A stretch of DNA of 37,431 bases, from the NCBI GenBank assembly GCA_964569865.1, contig CAZMVQ010000018.1, positions 1 through 37,431 on the forward strand, in the 5' to 3' direction. This DNA comes from DROE01 sp964569865. Its GTDB lineage: Bacteria > Pseudomonadota > Alphaproteobacteria > Rhizobiales > Devosiaceae. The notes below the pieces were generated by a model, which was not told the DNA's origin, did not search any database, and saw nothing but the letters and a program-made list of their open reading frames with translations. Every line of letters begins with the position of its first letter. Within the stretch, counting starts at the first letter, position 1. This document shows positions 1-7,658 of the stretch, in pieces. The position numbers and the translations under genes were made by a program.

Positions 1-1802
1 TCAACAGATTTGTAATGCAAGGCCAATGCGTGATTTAATCCGGTTTTAGCGTCGGCAAGTTCTGTTTCAACCCCGCTCTGCCATATGCCCTGCCGAGCCA
101 AAAACCTCTCCATTCTGGCAATATCCTCACCAAATCCCGCCTCAACCAGCGCTGTTTTGATCTCGCCTGCATCAGAATTAGGATTGGAAGTTACCAAATC
201 AATCAACGCGGTAACGATTTTTTTTGCTGATATTGAAGCAAATTCAACCCCTGCCAAACGCTCAAACTGCTCCTCCACCAATGATGGGTGGTTGACCAGA
301 GCATTAACAATAACCGCTTCTCTGGGCGAAATTTCAGCCCCCTTGGAATTTTTTAGCAATCTTGAGTTTCTAAGGTTTTCAGAGACATTCAACTGGCCGC
401 TACCCGCCCCCCTAAATGCACCTCCTTTGAAATTTTGCCCCTTGAATGCACCGCCCTTATAGGAGCGGGAGCTTTGGTTATTACCACCTCGATTTTGCCA
501 ATTTTGTTGTTGGCGCGTTGGAGCAAAAAACACCTGCAGCTTTTGCTTGAACGCATCAAAATAATGGCGATTGATGGAAGAATTGCCAATGGTTTTGACC
601 CGGTCCGCCAATCGCATTTCAAGGGCTGCCTTTCCCTCCGGCGTGTTGGGAACACCTTCCTTGGTTTCAATTGCCCAAATGGTCTCAACCAGCGGACGGC
701 CATTGGCTATCAACTCACCAAATACTTCTGCGCCCTGTTCGCGAATAAGATCATCCGGGTCCTTATCATCAGGTAAAGTGGCAATTTTTACGCTTTTTCC
801 CGGCTCCAGCATCGACAGGACAATTTCACAGGTGCGCGCCATAGCCCTTTGTCCTGCCTCGTCACCATCAAAACATAAAACCGGAATTTCGCTCACCCGC
901 CACAATAATTTGACATGTTCTTCACTCAGGGCCGTACCAAGAGGAGCCACCGCCCCCTCAAATCCGGCAGTGACTGCGGCGATAACATCCAGATATCCCT
1001 CAACAACAATTAGCGGCTTTTTGCCCCGTGCAGCTTTTTGCGCCCCTTCAAGATTATAAAGGGTCTGGCGTTTATGAAATAATTCTGTTTCAGGAGAATT
1101 GAGATATTTCGCTCTTGCATTTGGGTCTAAAGCCCGCCCGCCAAAGGCAATTATTTTGCCGCGATAATCGGCAATAGGAAACATCACCCGATTTCTAAAG
1201 CGATCATAGGGAACTGCAATATCATCCCCGTGCACCACCAGCCCGGACGCTGCCATTTGCGCAGCATTTATACCGTTTGCCGCCAGATGTTCCTTTAGGC
1301 CATTTCGCGAATCAGGAGCAAAACCAATGCGAAATCTGGTTTGAATCAATGGTGAAACCCCGCGCCCGTTCAAATACCCCCGCGCTCTGGCCCCGATATT
1401 ATTGGCCAAAGCTGCCTCAAAATATTGAGTGGCAATTTCTAGAACATCATGCAGGGAGGCACGCTCGGCATCGCGTCTTTCTTCTTTTTCATCCCGCGCC
1501 GGCAGCGCAATTCCCGCCTCACCAGCAAGTTTTTTAACCGCTTCGGGGAAGTTAAAACCCCCATGCTCGGTTAAAAATCTGAAATGATCTCCAGAAACCC
1601 CGCACCCAAAACAATGATAGCGTCCGCGCCGGTCATCCGCATGAAATGAAGGGGTTTTTTCTCCATGAAATGGACAGCAGGCCCAATAATCGCCCCGCGC
1701 CGCCTGACTTTTGCGCTTATCCCATTGCACATATTCACCCACCACCTGCGATATTGGCAGGCGTTGTCGAATATCTTCAAGAAAAGCATCAGAAAACCGC
1801 AT
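1..1802 (-). CDS. dnaG: DNA primase DnaG (3' end beyond window)
   Basis: This is the replicative primase, which makes RNA primers for DNA polymerase III at the fork and is recruited by the DnaB helicase. The reading frame opens with MRFSDAFLEDIRQRLP and stays open to base 1, about 600 codons, so only a short C-terminal tail is missing. A CHC2 zinc-binding domain is visible (C43, H46, C64, C67 in CPFHGEKTPSF and YHCFGCG). The TOPRIM catalytic core has VVEGYLDV with E268 and CFDGDEAG with D312 and D314. A Gly/Phe/Lys-rich linker with repeated GGAFKG-like units (about residues 460-475) separates the core from the C-terminal helicase-binding domain. The gene lies next to yqeY and carA, as in other Hyphomicrobiales, where rpoD usually follows dnaG; that part is outside the window. 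Confidence 0.97.
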   Translation of the reverse strand, partial: MRFSDAFLEDIRQRLPISQVVGEYVQWDKRKSQAARGDYWACCPFHGEKTPSFHADDRRGRYHCFGCGVSGDHFRFLTEHGGFNFPEAVKKLAGEAGIALPARDEKEERRDAERASLHDVLEIATQYFEAALANNIGARARGYLNGRGVSPLIQTRFRIGFAPDSRNGLKEHLAANGINAAQMAASGLVVHGDDIAVPYDRFRNRVMFPIADYRGKIIAFGGRALDPNARAKYLNSPETELFHKRQTLYNLEGAQKAARGKKPLIVVEGYLDVIAAVTAGFEGAVAPLGTALSEEHVKLLWRVSEIPVLCFDGDEAGQRAMARTCEIVLSMLEPGKSVKIATLPDDKDPDDLIREQGAEVFGELIANGRPLVETIWAIETKEGVPNTPEGKAALEMRLADRVKTIGNSSINRHYFDAFKQKLQVFFAPTRQQQNWQNRGGNNQSSRSYKGGAFKGQNFKGGAFRGAGSGQLNVSENLRNSRLLKNSKGAEISPREAVIVNALVNHPSLVEEQFERLAGVEFASISAKKIVTALIDLVTSNPNSDAGEIKTALVEAGFGEDIARMERFLARQGIWQSGVETELADAKTGLNHALALHYKSV

Positions 1803-1937
1803 GAAGTGATGTTTAATTGCTCAAACCGGTTACGTCCATCAACTAAGAAATTTTTTTGATCTGACGGACATTACCAATTTTAAAGTAATGCAAAAACTTC
1901 ACCAGGAATTTAGGTCTAGACCTATTCCAGCACACAA

Positions 1938-2396
1938 CTATTCCAGCACTTCTGGCCAGTTGGCGTCGGCCATTTCAATATATTTATCCGGGTCCTGCCG
2001 CCAGCGCTCACGCACACTCAGGGAAAAGTTCAAATATAGCTTTCCGTTACGAACGGACCATGCAGCAGGGTCAGAAGTCGCCATGGAACCAAATGCCATC
2101 GCAAATGCACAATAACCACCATATTGAGGGGCATAATCTTCAGGGCTTGCTTCAAACAGATCACGATTTTGCGCTGATGAAAAAAGCCATTTGGCTCCAC
2201 GCCACTCGTAGAAAAATTCTGCTAATCCCTCAATATTATCCTCTTCAAGAAAATAGGCCACCGGATCATATCCGTTTATAGCAACCCCGTCAGAGGTCAC
2301 ATAGACTTCTAGTTTTTGGGCAAAAGCCAGACTTGGCATCATGGCAAAACCGGCCAAAGTTGCACCACCCATTAAAACGCTTCTACGATTTGGCAT
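1938..2396 (-). CDS. Tat-exported YHS domain protein
   Basis: A 152-residue exported protein. The N terminus MPNRRSVLMGGATLAGFAMMPSLAFA looks like a twin-arginine signal peptide (RRSVLMG) with cleavage after AFA near residue 26. The mature part carries the YHS-family pattern: GYDPVAYF (about residues 45-52), then EWRGAKWLFSSAQNRDLFEASPE, then APQYGGYCAFAMAFG. Members of this family are small periplasmic proteins with a presumed metal-binding role, but no substrate is known, and I infer none here. The signal peptide argues for the mature protein being folded, perhaps with a cofactor, before export. No strong ribosome binding site is visible before the ATG. It stands alone between dnaG and a repeat-associated gap. 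Confidence 0.85.
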   Translation of the reverse strand: MPNRRSVLMGGATLAGFAMMPSLAFAQKLEVYVTSDGVAINGYDPVAYFLEEDNIEGLAEFFYEWRGAKWLFSSAQNRDLFEASPEDYAPQYGGYCAFAMAFGSMATSDPAAWSVRNGKLYLNFSLSVRERWRQDPDKYIEMADANWPEVLE

Positions 2397-2485
2397 GTTT
2401 TCAACTCATCTGTCACTGAAATTCATTTTGGTTCTAAATCAACCATATCCTGAATTATACAAAAGAGAGAACTCACGCTCGCTCA

Positions 2486-2632
2486 ATTGCGTGTGACCGC
2501 ACAGGTGTNNNNNNNNNNNNNNNNNNNNNNNNNNNNNNNNNNNNNNNNNNNNNNNNNNNNNNNNNNNNNNNNNNNNNNNNNNNNNNNNNNNNNNNNNNNN
2601 NNNNNNNNACAGGTGTGACCCACACAGGTGCA
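2486..2632. repeat. Short GTGTGACC/ACAGGTGT repeats around a scaffold gap
   Basis: A run of exactly 100 N (2509-2608) sits within short repeated words: GTGTGACCGCACAGGTGT on the left and ACAGGTGTGACCCACACAGG on the right. The left flank ends and the right flank starts with the same 8 bases, ACAGGTGT. This looks like a collapsed short-unit tandem repeat that broke the assembly; true length and copy number are unknown. The open frames that run through the N are not genes. Confidence 0.6.
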
Positions 2633-2666
2633 AATGGCTAAACCAAGATAATCTTGCGAGTAAAAA

Positions 2667-3119
2667 CTAACTGCTGAGCATTTCCTTGACGACTTTGGAG
2701 GCTTTGCCAAAATCAATCTGGCCAGGGAATTTTGCTTTGAGAACACCAACAACCTTGCCCATATCCCTTAATGAACTGGCCTCGGTCTCTGCAATTGCCT
2801 CTTTGATAGCATCTAATACTGCCTCTTCGCCCATGGGCTGAGGCAAAAACTCGTCGATTATAACAATTTCAGCTCGCTCGGTTTCAGATAATTCATCCCG
2901 CCCCGCCTCATCATAAATTTTGGCTGATTCTTCGCGTTGCTTGATCATTTTTTGCAGCAGAGCCATAATATCAGCATCAGAAATCTGCTCTTTGCCCTTG
3001 CCACGCGCATCAATGTCACGATCCTTGACGGCGGCCATTATCAGACGCAAAGTTCCCGTCCGTAATTTGTCTCGCGCCCGCAAAGCATCCTTTAGATTAT
3101 CTTCAATCCTGTCGCGCAT
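2667..3119 (-). CDS. GatB/YqeY domain protein
   Basis: A 150-residue, all-helical soluble protein of the YqeY family, starting MRDRIEDNLKDALRARDK. The family signature is clear in LRLIMAAVKDRDIDARGKGK, LLQKMIKQREESAKIYDEAGR, EIVIIDEFLPQPM and DMGKVVGVLKAKFPGQIDFGKASKVV. It matches the C-terminal tRNA-binding domain of the GatB amidotransferase subunit. Free-standing YqeY is thought to bind tRNA or aid aminoacylation, but its exact role is unsettled. Length is typical. An AGAGA-like ribosome binding site precedes the ATG. It diverges from carA across about 180 bp, an arrangement common in Hyphomicrobiales. Confidence 0.95.
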   Translation of the reverse strand: MRDRIEDNLKDALRARDKLRTGTLRLIMAAVKDRDIDARGKGKEQISDADIMALLQKMIKQREESAKIYDEAGRDELSETERAEIVIIDEFLPQPMGEEAVLDAIKEAIAETEASSLRDMGKVVGVLKAKFPGQIDFGKASKVVKEMLSS

Positions 3120-3316
3120 ATGATCTCTTTAATAATTTTTTTAATCGGGTTCAGCTTATAACCCAACTTTTTACCCAATGCCAGCTACTAATCAAAAAAG
3201 CAGTTAAACAGTTGATTTTAATCAATTAAAGCATTTTTCTCGCCATGTTGACCTATGTTTGCTCTTCCACTATTGTGCGCGCGATTTCACCTTTTAATTA
3301 TATGGAGAGAGCGCCT

Positions 3317-4525
3317 GTGACCGGCTGGCAGCAAACAATAACGAGCGCAAAACTGCTATTGAATGACGGTACAGAACTGGATGGTTTTGGCATCGGGGCC
3401 ACAGGCAGTGCGGCTGGCGAAATTTGCTTTAATACCGCCATGACCGGGTATCAGGAAATTCTGACCGACCCCTCCTATTCCGGCCAGATAATCACCTTCA
3501 CCTTCCCCCATATTGGCAATATCGGCACTAACCCTGAAGATAGCGAAACCGTAAATCCGGCCGCAGATTCAGGCGTAAGGGGTTGTATTTTGCGCGCGGA
3601 TATCACCACCCCGTCAAACTATCGCTCCACCAAATCTCTTGATGCATGGCTTAAAGCCCACAATATCATTGCCATTACCGGCATAGATACTCGCGCTTTA
3701 ACGGCCCATATTCGCGAAAACGGCATGCCCAACGGCGTTATCGCCCACCAAAGCGACGGCAAGTTCGACATGGGTGCCTTAAAAGAGCAATTGCAAAAAT
3801 TTCCCGGCCTTGTGGGCATGGATCTGGCTAAACAAGTCAGCACTGCCCAATCTTATACGTGGGACGAAACTCAATGGGTCTGGAATAAAGGGTTTGGCAA
3901 AGTAAGCGACCCGCAATTTCATATTGTTGCCATGGATTTTGGCGCAAAAACCAATATTTTGCGCTCCCTTGCTACAAAAGGGGCCAGAGTGACAATTGTT
4001 GGCGCAACCACCAGCGCCAAAGAAATACTTGCCCTAAAGCCCGATGGTATATTTTTATCAAATGGTCCCGGCGATCCAGCCCAAACCGCAAAATATGTGA
4101 CGCCGGTTCTTGAAGAGCTTTTTGCCTCCAACCTGCCCATGTTTGGCATTTGCCTTGGCCATCAATTGTTGGCGCTGGCCCTTGGAGCCAAAACCTCTAA
4201 AATGCATCAGGGCCATCATGGGGCAAACCATCCGGTGCAGGATTTAACCACAAAAAAGGTGGAAATCACTTCCATGAACCACGGATTTGCCGTGGATACT
4301 GACAGCCTGCCCAAGGGCGTGAAGCAAACCCACATTTCTTTGTTTGATCAGAGCAATGCCGGGTTGGCAGTTGAAGGAAAACCAATTTTTTCGGTGCAAT
4401 ATCACCCGGAAGCCTCCCCCGGCCCGCATGATTCTTCTTACCTGTTTACCCGGTTTTTTAATCTCATACGGGAGCAAAAGGGCATGGATCAGGTACAAGA
4501 AGCTGATTTCGAAATAAGCGCATAA
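3317..4525 (+). CDS. carA: Carbamoyl-phosphate synthase small subunit
   Basis: The glutamine-hydrolysing subunit that delivers ammonia to CarB, making carbamoyl phosphate for arginine and pyrimidine synthesis. The N-terminal CPSase_sm domain is seen in FNTAMTGYQEILTDPSYSGQ and TFPHIGNIGTN. The class I amidotransferase domain has SNGPGDP, nucleophile C279 in FGICLGHQL, and H363 and E365 in YHPEASPGPHD. The GTG at 3317 is preceded by GGAGAG seven bases upstream, so I prefer it. An in-frame ATG at 3302 (15 bases earlier) is the main alternative; the frame stays open to 3245 but that part looks non-coding. Length is about 402 residues, normal for the family. Its partner carB lies 3.1 kb downstream, separated by three unrelated genes. 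Confidence 0.97.
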   Translation: MTGWQQTITSAKLLLNDGTELDGFGIGATGSAAGEICFNTAMTGYQEILTDPSYSGQIITFTFPHIGNIGTNPEDSETVNPAADSGVRGCILRADITTPSNYRSTKSLDAWLKAHNIIAITGIDTRALTAHIRENGMPNGVIAHQSDGKFDMGALKEQLQKFPGLVGMDLAKQVSTAQSYTWDETQWVWNKGFGKVSDPQFHIVAMDFGAKTNILRSLATKGARVTIVGATTSAKEILALKPDGIFLSNGPGDPAQTAKYVTPVLEELFASNLPMFGICLGHQLLALALGAKTSKMHQGHHGANHPVQDLTTKKVEITSMNHGFAVDTDSLPKGVKQTHISLFDQSNAGLAVEGKPIFSVQYHPEASPGPHDSSYLFTRFFNLIREQKGMDQVQEADFEISA

Positions 4526-4640
4526 CAGCAAGAACCTGCCATACAGCCACTATTTCCAATGCCCTCTCAAATATTTTACCCCGGTTTCAACGAAAATCGT
4601 GCATATGAGGATTTGCGCCACCTCAACCGGAAATAACTTG

Positions 4641-5129
4641 ATGAAAAACCAGCCCCAAGCATATTCAAAAACTCAAATTTACCTGCACTGGATCACCGTG
4701 GCGCTAATCGCTTTTCAGTTTTTATTACACGGTGAAATTTCAGTTTTGTTTCGGGCCAGAATGGAAGGGTTCTCTGCCAACGTTGCCACCGCCAGCCCCC
4801 ACGCAATTGTTGGCACAATTATTCTGGTTTTGATTTTGTGGCGCTTATGGTTGCGTTTTAAGCATGGGGTGCCAGCGGTTCCCAAAAGTGACAAATTACT
4901 TGCAAAACTTGGCTCCAAAGCCATGCATATTGCAATTTATGTTTTGCTTGTCGCCAACGTATTTTTTGGCCTTGGGGCTTGGGTTTTTGGCCTGCAATTC
5001 TCATCTCTTTTGCACATTATTACCGCCTATGCCCTGCTGACGATTATATATGCGCACATTTTCGCCGCCCTGTTTCACCATTTTGTCTTGAAAAACAACG
5101 TGCTGAAACGGATCGTTGGCAAAGGATGA
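4641..5129 (+). CDS. Cytochrome b561-type membrane protein
   Basis: A 162-residue inner-membrane protein with four hydrophobic segments, typical of bacterial cytochrome b561 (YodB/CybB type). The start of the first segment reads YSKTQIYLHWITVALIAFQF, with a histidine in the family's usual haem-ligand position. Further histidines are in ASPHAIVG, KAMHIAIYVLL and SLLHIITAYALL, with AHIFAALFHHFVLK near the C terminus. Such proteins carry two b haems and pass electrons between quinol and other acceptors; some act as superoxide:ubiquinone oxidoreductases. The ATG at 4641 begins MKNQPQAYSKTQ, as in homologues; the frame is open upstream to 4599. No partner gene is adjacent, so the electron acceptor is not indicated. 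Confidence 0.88.
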   Translation: MKNQPQAYSKTQIYLHWITVALIAFQFLLHGEISVLFRARMEGFSANVATASPHAIVGTIILVLILWRLWLRFKHGVPAVPKSDKLLAKLGSKAMHIAIYVLLVANVFFGLGAWVFGLQFSSLLHIITAYALLTIIYAHIFAALFHHFVLKNNVLKRIVGKG

Positions 5130-5135
5130 TTGCTG

Positions 5136-5378
5136 AGCGAAGCTGACAAAACAGACCAAAACGAATTCACAATCCAAAGGCTTAAGGTCGTAAAGGTATA
5201 CGAGAAAGCGAGTGCCGGGAGTATTTTATTACTTCCAAGCGAAACTGACAACGTAGATCAAAGCGAATTCACAACGTAAAGGCTTAAAGTCGCAAAGATG
5301 TGCGAGGAAGCAAGCGCTGGGAATATTATTGATATTTCCAAGCGAAGCTGACGAAGTAGATCAAAGCGAATTTAAGCC
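5136..5378. repeat. Degenerate ~102-bp tandem repeat
   Basis: Three imperfect copies start at about 5136, 5238 and 5341 (periods 102 and 103), each opening with AGCGAARCTGAC and continuing with CAAAGCGAATT-like and AAGGCTTAA-like words. The third copy is cut short after about 38 bases. Copies have diverged by many substitutions, so the array is old. No coding frame is conserved across copies. It fills the gap between the cytochrome b561 gene and the 98-bp repeats. Confidence 0.75.
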
Positions 5379-5384
5379 TTTTGG

Positions 5385-5594
5385 CCAGCCGCGTAGCCGG
5401 AACTCCATGCCCCAAACTCTTAAACCAGAAAAGAATCAATGGGCGTTATCACACAATACAAATTTAACTTTATACCCTCTGTCCAGCCGCGTAGCCGGAA
5501 CTCCATGCCCCAAACTCTTAAACCAGAAAAGAATCAATGGGCGTTATCACACAATACAAATTTAACTTTATACCCTCTGTCCAGCCGCGTAGCC
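5385..5594. repeat. 98-bp tandem repeat duplicating the baiN 3' end
   Basis: Two essentially identical 98-bp units (5385-5482 and 5483-5580) begin with CCAGCCGCGTAGCC, and a third start at 5581 is the true 3' end of the flavoprotein gene. Read on the minus strand, each unit carries the codons for SGYAAGQRV plus the stop, so the array arose by tandem duplication of the last codons of that gene and its downstream DNA. The near-perfect identity of the units shows that it is recent. Confidence 0.85.
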
Positions 5595-6520
5595 TGAGCT
5601 CCAGGCCCATTGAAAATTATAGCCCCCAAGCCAGCCGGTTACATCAACAACTTCACCGATAAAATACAGGCCCGGCACATTTTTTGCTTCCATGGTTTTT
5701 GGATTAAGGTGCTTTGTATCAATGCCGCCAAGGGTGACTTCTGCGGTGCGATAACCTTCTGAGCCAGTGGGTTTTATCCGCCAATTATTTATGGCCTCGG
5801 CGATAATTTGCAGTTTTTTATTGCTCATATCCCCTAGCTTGCCCCCATTTTCACCAATCAGCATCTGCGCTAACCGTTTGGGGAAAATGGTAGATAAGAA
5901 GGTCAAAATATCCTGCTTGGCATGAGTATTTCTGGCTTCTTTTAATTGCTCAAAACTTTTTATACCGGGAAGCAGATCAATTTTAATCTCATCCCCCTCT
6001 CGCCATAGGGATGAAATCTGCAAAATCGCCGGTCCGCTCAAACCACGATGGGTGAACAATAAAGCTTCGCTAAATGAAGTTTTTTTATGGGTAACCTGCG
6101 CCTTAATACCGATTCCCGACAGTGGTGCGGTACGGGCCAAAAAATCAGGATCAAAGGTCAGCGGCACCAATCCGGGGCGGGTGGCAAGNNNNNNNNNNNN
6201 NNNNNNNNNNNNNNNNNNNNNNNNNNNNNNNNNNNNNNNNNNNNNNNNNNNNNNNNNNNNNNNNNNNNNNNNNNNNNNNNNNNNNNNNCAAACTGGCTTA
6301 AAGCCGAAAGCACGAATTTAGGATTTGCTCCGACAAAATTTTTGTGATTGACCTCGATATTGGTGAAGTTGCAGCGTCCACCTCCGGAAATGCGAATTTT
6401 TTCGCCAACGGATTTATTGTGTTCCAAAACCAGCACCGAGCGCCCGCGCCGGCCCGCTTCAATTGCACACATCATCCCGGCGGCTCCGCCTCCGATCACC
6501 ACCACATCATAATTGCTCAT
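5568..6520 (-). CDS. BaiN/HI0933-type flavoprotein (interrupted by gap)
   Basis: An FAD-dependent NAD(P)/FAD oxidoreductase of the HI0933/BaiN (YhiN) family. The N terminus has the Rossmann dinucleotide motif VVVIGGGAAGMMCAIEAG, followed by the family marker GEKIRISGGGRCNFTN. After the gap come RPGLVPLTFDPDF, LLFTHRGLSGPAILQIS and the C-terminal signature LYFIGEVVDVTGWLGGYNFQWAWSSG. Family members are about 390-400 residues. Here the 100-N placeholder (6189-6288) replaces the segment from about residue 78 to about 180, so roughly 300 bases are missing and the two halves are out of phase only because the N count is arbitrary. The gene is therefore probably intact in the organism. The physiological substrate of non-gut members is unknown. 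Confidence 0.9.
6189..6288. other. Scaffold gap (100 N) inside the flavoprotein gene
   Basis: Exactly 100 N with no shared sequence between the flanks, unlike the 55-base overlaps at three other gaps. Comparison with family length suggests that about 100 codons are missing, so the true gap is probably near 300 bases. Confidence 0.9.
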
Positions 6521-6908
6521 ATCTTGATTTTTCTTAAAAGATTTATTCGAGGCACACTTTTACCAAGGCCCGGCGATTTGTTGCCCGGTTACCACATTTT
6601 TGCAAAAAACCACTAAAATTTGCACAAAAAGGCACTATTCCCTGCTCTTTGGTGTTTTTCTATTGCCTGACTGCCTGATTATCAGTCATGATGTGTTCAG
6701 ACTTTCTTAACGAGTTGCCTCGTGAGGATATTGCGCTGCTAAAGGTGCAACTTAAAAGCACAAAACTCGGCGCAAATTTTATACGCCGCTTCATGTGGTC
6801 GCTATGCACCATTCAAAGTGCAATTTATATGACTTGTTTGATTTTCTTGAATTGGGACCGTGTCCCTTAAAACCTAGTATTTTCAATTGAACTCAACGGG
6901 ACAAAAAC
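6521..6908. other. Gene-free stretch upstream of the OMP gene
   Basis: This 388-bp stretch separates the flavoprotein start from the outer-membrane protein gene. A 60-codon open frame at 6688-6870 has no recognisable motif, no ribosome binding site and an unlikely composition, so I do not call it. A short inverted repeat, GGGAC-CGT-GTCCC, at 6854-6866 lies about 43 bases before the next start codon and could be an operator or a leader hairpin. Confidence 0.5.
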
Positions 6909-7439
6909 ATGAAAAAACTTTTATTCGGTATCTTTGCCACAGCGCTGATGAGCGGATCAGCCCTTGCGCACACTCCACCACCGCCTCCTACACCTATTAT
7001 GCCTGTCGCCATCTATTCTACATCTGTTTATGACTGGGATGGATTTTATATGGGATTTGGCATATCCGGCATTGCCTATTCTGATGGTTTCAACGTTGGT
7101 CAGGCTGAAGTTATTGCAGGTCTAAATTTTACCAGCGGTAATTTATTGTTCGGACTTGAAGGTTGGGTTGGCGGTTTCAAAAGCACCTTCCCAAGCTCCG
7201 GATTTCAAGGCGGCGCGGCTGCCCGGGTTGGCTATCTTGTTTCTCCAAACGCCGTGATTTATGTTGCCGGTGGTGCAAATGCCAATAATCTTGGATTCCA
7301 ATATGCCACCGTTGGCGCAGGTGCTGAATTTGCACTGACCAACAATTTGTCACTTGATTTTGAATACAAATATTGGATGTCCTTAAACAGCGCAGTTACC
7401 GGCAATGGCATCGGCGCATCTTTGAACTGGGGTTTCTAG
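6909..7439 (+). CDS. Outer-membrane beta-barrel protein (Omp25/31-like)
   Basis: A 176-residue exported protein. The signal peptide MKKLLFGIFATALMSGSALA is followed by a proline-rich start (HTPPPPPTPIMP) and then YDWDGFYMGFGISGIAYSDG, which matches the YDWSGFYVG start of the small eight-strand porin-like barrels (Omp25/Omp31/RopB type) of Hyphomicrobiales. Alternating polar and hydrophobic strands, glycine-rich turns (GGAAARVGYLVSP, VGAGAEFALTNNLSLDFEYKY) and the C-terminal phenylalanine in GASLNWGF are classic outer-membrane barrel signs. It is shorter than the usual 200-240 residues. It probably has a structural envelope role. An independent unit is suggested by the strong terminator directly downstream. 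Confidence 0.85.
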   Translation: MKKLLFGIFATALMSGSALAHTPPPPPTPIMPVAIYSTSVYDWDGFYMGFGISGIAYSDGFNVGQAEVIAGLNFTSGNLLFGLEGWVGGFKSTFPSSGFQGGAAARVGYLVSPNAVIYVAGGANANNLGFQYATVGAGAEFALTNNLSLDFEYKYWMSLNSAVTGNGIGASLNWGF

Positions 7440-7482
7440 TACTAAAATTTGAACACCATCAAGAGGCATTTCTAAAATTAAG

Positions 7483-7508
7483 GCCCCGCTATTGCGGGGC
7501 TTTTTTTT
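7483..7508 (+). terminator. Rho-independent terminator after the OMP gene
   Basis: Stem GCCCCGC, loop TATT, stem GCGGGGC, then eight T. It lies 43 bases after the stop codon of the outer-membrane protein gene. Confidence 0.93.
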
Positions 7509-7658
7509 GCTCGCGATAAATAAGCTTGAAACCGTAAAATCTTTTTATGGAAATTTGCTTTCGCTTAGGCTAAACACCGACCAATTCAACACCAAACATA
7601 TTAGCTTTCCCCTCGTTTCAACGAAGGACGAAGCCAAGCCTGACGCGAGCCAAAAAAT

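Noticed and set aside
2439..2752. Open frames running through the N at 2509-2608
   Set aside because: They exist only because N is read as open; the flanks are short non-coding repeats and the 3' end of yqeY.
5329..5565. 78-codon open frame in the 98-bp repeats
   Set aside because: It simply reads two copies of the repeat, which is the duplicated 3' end of the gene on the other strand.
6688..6870. 60-codon open frame between the flavoprotein and OMP genes
   Set aside because: No ribosome binding site, no recognisable motif, and composition like its non-coding surroundings.
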